DNA of 64,000 nucleotides from Datisca glomerata (Eukaryota; Streptophyta; Magnoliopsida; Cucurbitales; Datiscaceae). The notes under the pieces are model-generated. The model was not told where the DNA came from. It saw only the letters and a program-made list of their open reading frames with translations, and searched no databases. How positions within the stretch are numbered: position 1 is the stretch's first letter; each line of letters begins with the position of its first letter. The stretch lies in NCBI GenBank assembly GCA_003255025.1, contig QANY01011412.1, positions 62,001-126,000 of the forward strand, read 5' to 3'. Shown here in pieces: positions 37,361-48,790 of the stretch. The translations under genes were made by a program, and so were the position numbers.

Positions 37361-37503
37361 CAATATCAAGTCCGTTATATTCGGATCCTATTTACCAGTC
37401 ACCCTCTCATTTTGTCCTTTAATAAAAATTAAAATCCTCTCTCCGTTATTTTCTTGTCCGAAGTTGTTGTTTTGGTTCTGGTGGCGGATTTTCTCCGCCG
37501 AGA

Positions 37504-37515
37504 TTTCGCGGGAAA
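37504..37515. promoter_or_regulatory. E2F-type binding site
   Basis: TTTCGCGGGAAA is an exact match to the E2F consensus TTTSGCGSGAAA. It lies about 140-150 bases upstream of the CT-rich leader of the EDR2-like gene, where a promoter element would be expected. Next to it, GGCGGATTTTCTCCGCC (about 37482-37498) is a 6-bp-stem inverted repeat. Confidence 0.5.
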
Positions 37516-39663
37516 ATGATACTATACGTTTTTTTAGTATAAGATTGTTATTGATAAAAATCATAGGTGTTTCGTAACATTTCAATCAATCTGATATTTC
37601 CGTCACATTTATATTATCTAACTTTATTCTTCTTTTCTGACAACTCGCCCCTATGCCTAGCTATTACTTGTCAAGATGAGATTTTTTATATTTACAATAT
37701 ATTTTTTCCTACTCAAATTTATTTATTTTTTCCAAAAGTTAGCAAATGCCCTTAAAATTTAGATGTCATGTGAAATAAAAATAAATTTCTTATAACAAAC
37801 GTGAGAATGATTTCTCTTGAATGTCTTCCAATCAAACAACTGCTTAGAGAATATGTTTGAGTAAAAAAATAATATACCGAGACAGAAAACATATACCATG
37901 AAGAAATTAACATCGGTGTATGATATCAATTGCCTCATAGCTAATATAAGCGTTAATACCTAACATTATGGATATTAATTTTCTTGTATCACAAAAAATC
38001 TCAAGATATTTTAAAAAAATGTTATAAAACAACATGGTGTTCATCACTACTATAACTTAGCAGTGTATTTGCTCTCACATTATGTATAAAAAAGTAAACT
38101 AATAAAAAATTATTTTTAATTATAAGTGAATGTATAATCTCACGTCACGTATGGTGTCACGTCATAGTATTATTAAACATCATGGTGCTACATTATTTGA
38201 GTTTGATCTCTCAAATGATCACCCCAAACTATAGTTGACATAAAAATCATGTAACATACTCTATCATATGCTTAGAAATTACACTTTATTAGAACATATG
38301 ATCAAGGTTTGCATTCACAGATGAAGATAATCAGGAGAACTTCTCATCATAGTAAAAAAACAAAGAATAGAATTAACCGATGACAAATTAACAACTACAA
38401 ATCGCATGGCTTAATAACAAAGCTAGAATATTGATTTATGTTAAATTAGGTGAAGAATTATAAGAGGAGTTGAAGTCACCATCTTAACTAAAATTGAAAA
38501 TTAATTAATTTTTGGTTCATAAAAAATGAATTAATTAATTAATTTTTGGTTCATAAAAAATGAATTAATGTTAATTAAGTTAGAGGAATTATAAAGGAGA
38601 GGGTGGGAAGGTCACAATCAAGGCGGAGTTGGAAGGCATGAGTCCCTATTATTTGTGCACACTCGTGTGCGGCAGATGAGCGACAATGACTCTTATATGC
38701 GCTTCATCCAGTTGATCTCATTCACTAATTCATACAAAAACAAAAATAGTTTGATGCCAACTTCACTTCATTAACCTCTTCTTTTAAAGACAAAACAACT
38801 CAACTTTGTCCTTAAGCTGTGCTTCTTGGTGGTTGTGGATCTGCTTTCGGACAATATTTTTGGTTACTGTTTTTTATTTTTCAAATTTCAAGACTCTATT
38901 TATTAAGTATCTTCAAAATCTATAGCATATATAACTGAAAATAAAACTATCATCGTTAAAACTCATGTTTTTTTGTAATGATACTATATAATTTGCTTAA
39001 AAGACAGAAGATCTCTCTAATTTAAAAAATGATTCAAATCTCTATTCTGTTAGGTTTCGGTGATAAAAAACCCAAAAACCATAATTTCAAAGCAACATTA
39101 AATAACAACATTAGTAAAACTACACCTCATTTTTTTTTCAATTCTGAAAATGTTTAAATCAATTTCTTAATATTCTAATCCAAATTCACTTGACTCGAAT
39201 ACAACCCGGTCAATTTACCTTTCAAGTTAAAAATAATTAGATCAGATTAATTATTGATATAATATTATTTTGTTACACTTAAACTAACATTTTTTAATTG
39301 AATATAATTATTAGTCTCTTTTCAAACTAGGTGAGTATTTACGTTATTTAAATAAATTATATGGTGGTATCATGTATATATTTTTAATAAAATATTATAT
39401 TTTAATAATATATAATATGGGACTTTGAGAGAAATTATAAAATAATAACTTGTATTAGATATACCTAAATTTCAATTATTATACTTAGATTTTTTTGAGA
39501 TTTAGATTTTTTTTCTTTTATTGTATAATCATAGCCAAACTGTTTTAAACAAATCTACTTATATCAAACACGCGTTGGATTTCGTTCCTTGCATGTTGTG
39601 AAAACTGAAAAGATTAATAAATTTTTAATTTTTAATATTATTTGTCACATCTGATATTTTTTA
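37516..39663. other. AT-rich intergenic DNA, no gene seen
   Basis: No supported coding region or RNA gene. A short tandem duplication is present at about 38496-38570 (TTAATTTTTGGTTCATAAAA twice, spacing about 38 bases). The remainder is plain AT-rich sequence up to the left end of the MULE. Confidence 0.5.
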
Positions 39664-39815
39664 GAGAAAATTTTAATGACACCCATATAATTTACTTAAA
39701 TAACACTCACACACTCTTTAAGTTTAGAATTACCACTTACACCCTTTAGGGTTTTTAAGTAAGGACACTCACACTCATACAGTTAGATTTTCTGTTAAAT
39801 ACCCCTTAATGAATA
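39664..39815. repeat. Left terminal inverted repeat of MULE 1
   Basis: Matches 43468-43616 in inverse along about 150 bases with substitutions and small gaps. It carries three spaced ACACYCACAC-type words also found in the right arm. Confidence 0.8.
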
Positions 39816-40460
39816 ACATAAAATTATCAAAACACTTTCAATTTGTCATCATCATTTGAAAGCCCTAGCCCGTGACTTCACCTACCCGTGACTTCTCCCT
39901 AAATGAGCTTGTCCTTCCTCCACCCACATCAAAGCACAAACTTCCACTTGTGACCAGCCACCCCCTGATCTGCCATCCCGTGAGCCACCCACAAATTGCC
40001 ACCTGCGACCAACCACCCCGTGACTGCCACCTCTGTGAGCCACCACGCAAACTGCCGGCCTCTCTCTTTCTCTCTCTCTCTCTGTCTCTGTCTACGAACC
40101 ACCCTCGTGAGCCACCCCGCTTCTGGAGGTTGAAGGTGAAATTTCATATATGCTTCCTCTGTAATTTCAAATCTGTTTCCCCTTAAATTTCTTAAGAATT
40201 CATATGCCACCCGCGAACCCCATCCCCCCCTGCATTTTTCTTGGTCTTAATTTCTTAATTTATGCTTTATTTATGGTGATTCTTACTTCTTTCATATATA
40301 GGTTTCAATTGTTCGAAGAAATCTCTTAGAGGCAGCACCATAGATTTATACTGGGTATATGATATTTGTAATGGGTATATGATGTTTCTGTAGATGGGTA
40401 TATGATGTTTCTATACCCTTCTACTTATCTTTTATATGTTCCTATATTTGTTTTTACAGG

Positions 40461-40640
40461 ATGTCAAGATCTAGTGTCAATGATTTTGCACAAGTAGATT
40501 TGAGATTTGTTAACAGAATATGTACTTGCGGAAGAAAGGCTGCTGTGAAGATATCAGAGTCAAATCGAAACAAAAATAGATTATATTATTATTGCGAGCA
40601 GACTAAGTGTGAATATTTTAGATGGCGCAATCCTCTTTGA
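40461..40640 (+). CDS. GRF-type zinc-finger ORF carried by MULE 1 (frame broken at its end)
   Basis: The ATG at 40461 follows a splice-acceptor-like TTTTTACAG and opens 59 codons. The product has the GRF zinc-finger pattern: Cys21-x-Cys23-Gly-Arg, an Asn-Arg-Leu-Tyr-Tyr core at 39-43 (the GRxF position), Cys45, Cys50 and a following Tyr-Phe-x-Trp. GRF domains bind nucleic acid in several eukaryotic proteins, and short GRF ORFs accompany some plant transposons. The TGA at 40638 appears to be a frameshift: in the next frame a charged, coiled-coil-like tail (NDLKELKNELKRMDIRMQ) continues to about 40780, as is usual for these small proteins. Its role in the element is unknown. Confidence 0.65.
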   Translation: MSRSSVNDFAQVDLRFVNRICTCGRKAAVKISESNRNKNRLYYYCEQTKCEYFRWRNPL

Positions 40641-41285
40641 TGAAGCAAATGAAGTTAGTAACGAGAACAATGATTTAAAAGAACTCAAGAATGAGCTCAA
40701 ACGCATGGATATAAGGATGCAAGCATTGGAGAGTTGGACGAGCACTTTGAATTTTTTTCCCATGCTTGCATTGTATGTTTAGCATTTATAATTGTGATCA
40801 TTGTTAGTAGTTTAGCTTAGTAGATGATGTTTATTAATTTTTGAAGCAGTTTTTGAAATATTAAGATAACAATCTCCCTTAAGCACACTTCATTATATCA
40901 AACAGTGAGAATCCTTTGATGATAATGTTCTCTATCTTTATTTCCTCTCTTTTATTTAGCTCTGTATTTCTTTTCAATAATCTTTGTATTGCTGTACTTT
41001 ATCCATAAACCACATACCACAACTACGCCTTGCTATCATGTGAAATTTTATAACGATCAAGTGATTGAATATAAGACCAGTCAAAAGGGTATCATTGAAT
41101 ATATTTTTTGTGAAGAACTAATTTGTTGTAACTATTTGAATTAACAAAAAGTCTGGCAGATTACAAGGGCACACTTCTCCTTCTCTCTTAGTTTGCCACG
41201 TTTTACCACATTGTCAAAACCTAGAAACTACTGAACATTTTTAAAGCAGTGTTGATTCATTGACATAGACTGTTGATTCATTGAT

Positions 41286-41550
41286 TTTATATTTATTTAC
41301 AAACCTGCACAAAACATTTATCCATATTCATTTACAAACCTGCATAAAACATTCATCCATATTCATTTACAAATTCCATCCAATATTCATTACAGAACCA
41401 TTACACAATATTCATTCATCCATATTCATAAACCATTACATAAAACAACTTAAACCATTACACAAAACAACTGCAGATTCATCCAGTATAATAACCATTA
41501 CACAAAGCAACTTTAACCACTGCACAAAACAACTGCAGATTCATCCAGTC
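41286..41550. repeat. Short direct repeats inside MULE 1
   Basis: ATCCATATTCATTTACAAAY occurs three times (near 41321, 41357 and neighbours). CACAAAACAACTGCAGATTC occurs twice (near 41461 and 41523). The open frames here only follow the repeats. Confidence 0.7.
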
Positions 41551-41744
41551 TAGTTTCCATGTCCTTGGTTTGAACTTCCCATTCGCACTTCAGAAGAATT
41601 TTCTTTTTTCTTTTTATGCTTTGAAATTAAATGTGAAATAACATTATAGAAATATATCACAATGAAGTCAAACAAAAGAATATAAAATACAACCTTTATT
41701 AGTTTCCTTGCTTCCTTTCTTGCGTTCATTCTCTCAACCACAAC

Positions 41745-42990
41745 AATAACGACAGGAAATAAGCCACAGTTTCCCTCCATAGCGACGACAACTAACAGAA
41801 CCCCTCTGTATGGTCATTTCAAATGACAACCATCTAAGCCAACGAATGATCTACATCCTTGCAAGAAACCACATTTACAAGCAGCTAGACAAATGAAAAT
41901 TCTCTTGAAGATAGGATTCAAAGTTGGTCTTTCCCAACTCCGAATAATTGCCAAACTACCTGGATTAGTCTCTAGTATCATTTTAGCATACCCACAATAT
42001 TTTTATATGATTGTGAATGAGTTCCCTGATTCTCCGTATTCGCCTTTAGTCGAGCTTTATACAATTGCTTCAGATAGGGTTCGATGCCATACTTTTCAAG
42101 TAATATTGTAGCCATAGTAGAATTTGATATCTTGGGATCCGCACGTAATTGGTTGAAAAGTGCTTCGACTATCCAAGTTAAATTGACATTTGTATTCTTT
42201 GATAGTCTAACACATGTGTGACTGCCATTATATGCTTTAATCATATAAGCGATCCCATCTCAGAATAGGAGATCCATGAATTCTCCACGTGCAACCAATT
42301 CCACTATAAATGCATGTTACTCTAGACTTCTCATTCTTTATTCGTATTAAATCAAACCCCTCTTAAATAACAAAGTCCTTCAATACTTTCCTAAAGTGAT
42401 GTACATCATTGAAAACTATACCTTTTTTTCAACACCAACCCTTGTAAAAGGTCTAGCATCCATACCTCGACCGATGTCAACTCGCATTTTCCCTTCTTCC
42501 TCATCCAAATCAAATCCTAAATCTACAAGCTCATCAGAATTGTAATCAAGCAGTATATCATCATTCTCATCATTTAACTACCTCTTCTTCATCACTACCA
42601 CTACTACTTTCAAGCTCTACATATTCATCATCGCTACCGCACATCCATTCCTTATCTGACTCATTGATGCTCTCCGGTTCAGTACTAAGAGGATCAACCC
42701 TAAGCGAATCAACCTTTTCTATGTCACTCATGTAAGATCAATTTCATTGATCCCACAATGCAGCTTGAACATTTGCATGAGATCATCATCGTTCACAATC
42801 ACCATTGAATCCATTAAGCAGGGCAAACTACAACGTAGTATATAAATGAAACTGACATTAGGATTTAAGCCTAATGCTACGTATATATCATTTGTCAAGT
42901 CTATTAAGCTGTACTGATCAGGATCAATGTTTGAAAGCACAACAACTCTCAATCGATGATGCACCCTCAACTCATGTCTAACCTCCATCT
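41745..42990 (-). pseudogene. MURA-type MULE transposase, N-terminal half, broken
   Basis: Three recognisable blocks in order on the minus strand. 42988-42728 is an N-terminal domain of the kind that starts plant MURA proteins. An acidic linker follows at about 42735-42480. 42244-41978 is the DNA-binding part (RADPKISNSTMATILLEKYG and KLYKARLKA). 41900-41745 is the start of the catalytic region, with FVGLDGCHLK holding the first Asp, then a TGA, then GVLLVVVAMEGNCGLFPVVI. The second catalytic half, zinc finger and C-terminus are absent. Stops and frameshifts separate the blocks, so it cannot be active. Confidence 0.82.
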
Positions 42991-43467
42991 ATGACTGATT
43001 TGTTATGAAGGGAAGATAATTACTCACAAAATACAGAAATTCCAGAAGTACTAAAATATAGAAATTCTCTAGAAATTCCAAAATACTAAAATAAGGAGAC
43101 AGAAATTGTAGACATTTCAACCCGTATTAAAAGGGGACGAAAATACTACAGAAAATATAAAAATACACAAAAAATCTTACCCGGAGAAGATACCACCACC
43201 GTGCGCAGCTCCACCACCAAAAATATGAAAATACACCTCGCGATGCTTCAAGCTCCACCACTGCACGCAACTCCGAGCTGCACCACCGCGCGCGGCTCTG
43301 TTTGTCAAGCACTACCTAGTCCGGCTAGGGTTTGGGAGAGAGAAGGTAATCTCGGGTAAAAGAGGATTTGATTTTGAGTGAGAGAATTGAGGTGTGTTTG
43401 TTGTTTGGGAGAGAGAAGGTAATCTCAACTAGAGTTAGGTTATAATTTGATTTTGATGGGTATTATT

Positions 43468-43616
43468 GTCTTTTATTATCATTTAAAAGAAAATCTAACT
43501 ACATGGTGTGAGTGTCCTTACTTAAAAGTCCTAGGGGTGTAAGTGATATTTTTAAATATAGAGGGGGTGTGAGTGTCATTTATGAAAATTACAGGGGGTG
43601 TCAGTGAAAATTTCTC
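43468..43616. repeat. Right terminal inverted repeat of MULE 1
   Basis: Inverse partner of 39664-39815. The G-rich words GGGGGTGTGAGTGTCAT and GGTGTGAGTGTCCTTACTTA are the counterparts of the left-arm words. Confidence 0.8.
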
Positions 43617-43625
43617 TATTTTATT

Positions 43626-46136
43626 TAATTTTAATTTGTTGTGAAAAGAATATTTAGTCGCTTTTAAGATATGCAAAATAAACGTTTTAAATAGCTTCCC
43701 AAACAATACGTTCACTACATTTTTTACTTATCTTGAAATAATAATAGGTAATCCCACACTTAGTTAAAAGAACAATTTATTATTTAAATCGAATTTGATC
43801 TAACTTGATTTGTCTCGGTCAATTAATTATTTTAAAATTTATAAATTAGTTATTATTTAGCACTAAACCTTTGATATTTTTACGCCATTGTTGACGAACC
43901 TAAACATTAGTTATAAACGTTCAAGTTATCCACACGCACAAGCACTTGCAAGTAATGAAAATAATTAACTATATAGATTTAAATTATTCAAATTTTGTTT
44001 GAAGAATTAAACTTAAATAACTAACTTGAGAATCGAAGTAAATTTAGGAGACGAAAAATATATTTAAAAGCTTTAAATAAATGACATGTAAGAACACAAA
44101 TGATAAACTCCACATCCCAATCAAAAGAAGTAAACATAAAAAAGAATTGGAAAGTTAAAGCCTCCTTCCCAAAATTTCAAAGCATAAATAACATGTTTAA
44201 AATTCTAGAAACAGGGTCATGATCATACAGACTTTATGTCAAGCTTTTGTCTTTGCCCCTACCAACCAATTAGAAAAATCAAAGTAGTTAGTATAGACTT
44301 TCATGACTCATTAGCATAGGATTAGTAATAAATAATATCATTTCATTATATGAATTAAATAAAAAAATAAAATACTGAAAGTATATTATATTTTAAGAGG
44401 TTATAAAGATTAATGAAAAAATCAAAATTTTATCTCATTTAAGTCTCTTGTAATATAATAAAGATTTTCAATAAAAATTATAAGAACAATATTATCAATT
44501 ATCAATGTCTATAAAAAAATTTATGCCCTTTGAGAAAAAGTGTTAGTTCCACCTCTGACCAATAGGAGTGAGAAATGAGTCCGACTCGAATGGATTCTTG
44601 ATAAACGCATTCCGACATGGGTTAGGCAAAGTCGAATGTAATTTATATGCATATAATATAAATACTATTAATATGCAAAATATTTAATTAAGAGATGATT
44701 TAGCAAATAAAATCATTGTTTGTGCAAACACACTCAGAAGGAAAATCATATAAAATAAGCTCCAACAAAAACATCAAATATCAGGCGAGAATCTTTTAAG
44801 CTTATTATTTCACTAATAAACTAGGGTTTTAGACAATGTCCAAAAGACTTTATGTTCCCATCATATAATGGTATTTATAATAGTAAGTGGAGGGGCTCAT
44901 TGGAGAATCCTACTTTCATTAAAATACCGTGAAATTAACATCTTAGACTATCGAGTCATCACGTTATAAAATGATTGTTTTTAACAACTTTAAATTTTTT
45001 TTAGTACCAAACTTTTAATCCTTAATTTTACTAATTTAGAGTCACGTTACCGTACGTCAAGTTTATCAATACAACGGATAATATTTTGAATCACTAAATG
45101 ATCCCACAAAGTCGTAGATGATTATTTGACTATTTATGTTTTCAATATCGATTGACAATATCATAATTTTTTTTATAAATAATAATTCAATTGTTATATT
45201 GACTTTAGGAAACATATATATAAAGTAAGTAAATAAAAACAACAATCAAACTTTTAATGCTTTAGATGACCAACCAAATGATTGTGTAGGTGTGCACCAC
45301 TATTCTAAAGTTATTTTTCTATACGCATCCAATTTAACAAGCTTAAAGAAAGAGGAACTACGTTCAACAACCTTTAAGAAAAGACAAATGTATTTTAGAC
45401 CCTAAAATTTATATTCAATGTAAATTTGAGTATATTTTTAATTTTATCACATTAATCCTTGAAGTCACAGAATTACTAGCTATCAATTTACATCATTTGT
45501 CAATATTTCATTTATGCAAAATGACGTCACATCAATATTTCATTTTCAACAGTTGAAAAATCGTTGAACAATCTCATTTTTCTCTCATGAAGAACCCAAT
45601 GCTTTTACGTATTTTCTCAGACGATTTGTTAAGTTCAAGAATCATAATCAAAAGTTGAAATTTATGAGATCAAATTGATAGACGCTATATGATATCTAAG
45701 AGACAAACTATAGGGGTTCAAAAATATTTACCCTATATGATATTTGTTACATTGTTCAACAAATTTCAATCAACAATTTGGAGTAATTTTGAGCCAAGAA
45801 TACTGAAATGATTACCATACATGAGTCAATAGCATAGTTAGTCGAAGTTACCTTTAAGTTTATAACACATCCTTTAAATTATTGAACCAACCATCTAAAT
45901 TGTTCCCTCGTAACGCTCTATAAATTAAGCAATTGAATTGCATTAACGGGTTTAGAAAGGAACAATGTTGAAAACCTTAACACAATTGCAAAGAATAAAC
46001 TCAATTGTCATTAACTTTAGTCCGAAGACTTCCTAAAATACACAACACGATCATCACCACTTAACAGCTCAGAAACAACTCACAGCAAAGCTAACTAATC
46101 AATTAAACTAGCTAACTAGTTACCTTCAGTAATTGA
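43626..46136. other. AT-rich intergenic DNA, no gene seen
   Basis: No coding region supported. One candidate MITE (about 45385-45733) has weak inverse ends (GTATTTTAGACCCTAAAATT against AGGGGTTCAAAAATATTTAC). The rest is plain AT-rich sequence. Confidence 0.45.
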
Positions 46137-47872
46137 TGTTGAAATTTTAGCAGACCCCAATCATTATTATTATAGTTTATCGAATCAATTTAATTAATAG
46201 AAAAATAATTCTCAAACAGATTAATAAATTAATCACAGGAAAGCAAAAACTAGGACACTGGATTTAACGCGAAAAATCTTTCAGTTTGAAGAGAAAAATC
46301 ATGGGATAAACTCCAAATAATATCTCAATTATAAAAATAATAGAGTTACATCAAATTATTCTTTAGATAAAACTAGAGAATTACACTAATCAAATAACTT
46401 GATATACATCACCAATAATGGTGGATTACACCAAAATAAATCTTGCCAAATAAGAGAATAAAGAACACAATGGCAGAGATATGGGAGAAATTACCATTGA
46501 AGATGACTCCGATGAACCCATGAAGACACTCTCAGATTGTCAAGACGATAAGAACAAAAATTTATCGAAACCACGTGACAAATTTTTCTCTATTTTCTCA
46601 ACAAAAAAAAATTCTTCCGCTCACCTCACGTCCACATTTCTCTTCTATGACTACTAAAATCACGTTTGGCTCGAAAAATTCTAAGCCAAAAAATTACAAC
46701 TGGCGGTTAATGGCTCGTTTGACAGTTAAAATAGTACTAGATAGTAATGTACTAAATCTGTCGAATTGTACTATACTGTACAATATTAAATAATATCGTC
46801 CAGTGTTTGATGCTGTATTAGTTAAAAAATTATATTACTTGTACAATATTTGACACATCATAGTACTTAAATATTGTAAAATTGTTTGTCATAATTTGAT
46901 ATACACAAGTCTGTTGAGAACTTATTAACATGTTATTTAACATTTTTAACTGCAAAATAAATAATTAATATAAACATAAACTAATGAAAGAGATCCCAAA
47001 ATGGACAAAAGATTTATAATGATAATTAAACCACACCTTCCAATTCCTTGACTAATCTCTCTCTAGCATATCTGCCATTGATATTGCTTAGAGCATGAGG
47101 AAATTTTAGGTAAGGACCAAAACCCATTTTCCAATTCACGGGTCAATTCTTGTTGATTAAAAAAACCTCAATATCTCTCTTCTCTCATGAATCTGTTCTA
47201 TTTTTCACCTTGCAAATGTCTAATTTATTTATTGGGCTTTTGAAATTTGCTACTCTTTGATGATTTCTATGATGGGTTTTTAGAATCAGACACAACAGAT
47301 TGATTGGTCATTTATACTAAGATTTGTTCTGAGCTTCGATTAATATTGGGAAATCTAAAAACATATTTGAGTATCAGATCTAACGTGAACCAGAAGCAAC
47401 GAGAAGATCTATGGAACAAACACAAATCTATGGAAAAATAGATCTATAGACAAAAAACCAGAAACAACAAGAAGAAGAATCCAATGAGAAGAAGAAGAGG
47501 AAGAGGCTTACTAGGAAGAAGCGATGGAAGGAAGAAGTTTCGTCGGCGGTAGGAACAGCAGGAACGTAGATGTTCGTGTGTGTCGCGATAGAGCCTCCCA
47601 GCCTTATTCCCGTTTAGTCCCCTCTTTTAGGAAGGGACTAAATTATACACTGTGGATGAGACTAAACAATCCCACCATATTAATTAGTATGAGTCTCATA
47701 TTTTCGCCAAACGTCGGACAATATTATCTTAGTACTGTCCTGACTTTAGTACTGTACAATGCGGGCTACCAAACAAGTCCTAAAGTCTCTAAATATGTTG
47801 AGACTTCTATAACAAACATGACTGTCAACCTAATTCTTTTAGGTGGCAACTGTACACAGAAAAAAGATTTTT
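46137..47872 (-). repeat. Left LTR of the third copia element, split by a Harbinger-like insertion
   Basis: 46137-46710 and 47781 to about 47872 together align with the LTRs at 60084-60829 and 62896-63643: the same TTTTAGCA start, the GGATTTAA and GTGACAAATTTTTCTCTATTTT blocks, and AGTCTCTAAATATGTTGAGACTTC after the insertion. The terminal ~100 bases (ending GATATCCCAACA in the other copies) are missing here, replaced by MULE-type sequence. The base count without the insertion is about 670. It is more diverged than the two right-hand copies. Confidence 0.75.
46711..47780. mobile_element. Non-autonomous PIF/Harbinger-like element (1070 bp)
   Basis: The ends TGGCTCGTTTGAC and the inverse of GGTAGCCAAACAAGTCC-like sequence (ACCAAACAAGTCC at 47768-47780) are imperfect terminal inverted repeats, flanked by TAA on both sides (46708-46710 and 47781-47783), the target word of this superfamily. 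The two other LTR copies lack the insertion at the matching site, which fixes the ends independently. Inner blocks ACTGTACAATATT and AATATTGTCC-type are also inverse. The frame at 47524-47877 is a chance reading across the right end. Confidence 0.65.
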
Positions 47873-48127
47873 TTTAGAGAAATAGGTCATTATAGAAAAA
47901 TAAATAAATAAAAGGTCAAAAAAGTTCTTTTTTACACAAATAGCAAAATTATATAGCTCTTATTTTTTAACCTAAAAATGATGAATTAACATATATCCAA
48001 TTCCTGAAAATAAGCAGGTTTGACAAAGTATATACAAAGAAGTCAATGAAAATATACTATATGTATACATCCAATTCCATGAATATATCTAGTGCTATAT
48101 TGTTCTTAATATCTTTGAATTATGTTA

Positions 48128-48790
48128 TGATAAGAACCTACTGGACGACCTACCATAGGAACCCTTGGATCAACGAACAAGAAGCAAAATCAGAAGCTAG
48201 GAATAAATCGAAGTTGATTAGATTAGAATCCTAAGAAAAACTAAGTTCTTAAAACCCCAATCTTGAGACGCCAGAAGGTTGATCACTCCCTTAATAAGTT
48301 AAAATTCTGTATTCTACCAAGAACATAAAAATGCAAAGCAAAAGCTCATTGAATAATATTATGACTAAAAATGACATTTTTTTACAACCTATGAGTCTTT
48401 ATATAGAGACCCTAAAATGAAATAAGCATAAATAAAATAAAATAAAACAACCGTAAAATCTAAATGAGCCCAAAGTCCAAGACCCAACAAACAACTTAAA
48501 AAAAAACTCTATTTAAGCCCAAAGCCCTTAAGACACATAAACATCGAATTGAGCTACATGTCATGGATTCTAATCCTTGTTCTTCCAAATCTAAGTCTTG
48601 CACATAAAGATAAGTGATTATCTTTGGTGACGCCTTGGAATCTTCTAGAACAGCCTCTTTGTTATGCACGTCCATGATTTTGACTTGTAAAGCCTCTTTC
48701 ATCCTTTTTGTTCTAGCTTGAGTCATTGGACTTACAATTCCTTGTAATGGATCTTGCGAGTCTTTAGAAACATCATCTCGATCCCCATAA
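48128..48790 (-). repeat. 3' LTR of the gypsy element
   Basis: Shares its sequence with 52277-52964. On its right it continues into the polyprotein end; a purine-rich tract GAAGAGGGAGAGAATTATG (inverse, about 48790-48808) is the likely polypurine tract. The last polyprotein codons seem to read on into this LTR. Confidence 0.8.

Larger units (their letters stand above)
39664..43616. mobile_element. Mutator-like transposon (MULE) with long terminal inverted repeats
   Basis: About 150 bases at each end are inverse copies: GAGAAAATTTTAATGACACC on the left and the inverse of GGTGTCAGTGAAAATTTCTC on the right, continuing through ACACTCACAC, CACTTACACCC, TAAGTAAGGACACTCACAC and TTAGATTTTC. The flanking 9-mers TATTTTTTA (39655-39663) and TATTTTATT (43617-43625) agree at 7 of 9, compatible with an old 9-bp MULE target duplication. 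Inside are a GRF zinc-finger ORF on the plus strand and a broken MURA-type transposase on the minus strand. At about 3.95 kb, with only the first part of the catalytic region left, it is an internally deleted, non-autonomous copy. Confidence 0.85.

Noticed and set aside
47524..47877. 117-codon plus-strand ORF
   Set aside because: It spans the right end of the Harbinger-like element and the adjoining copia LTR, so it is a junction artefact.
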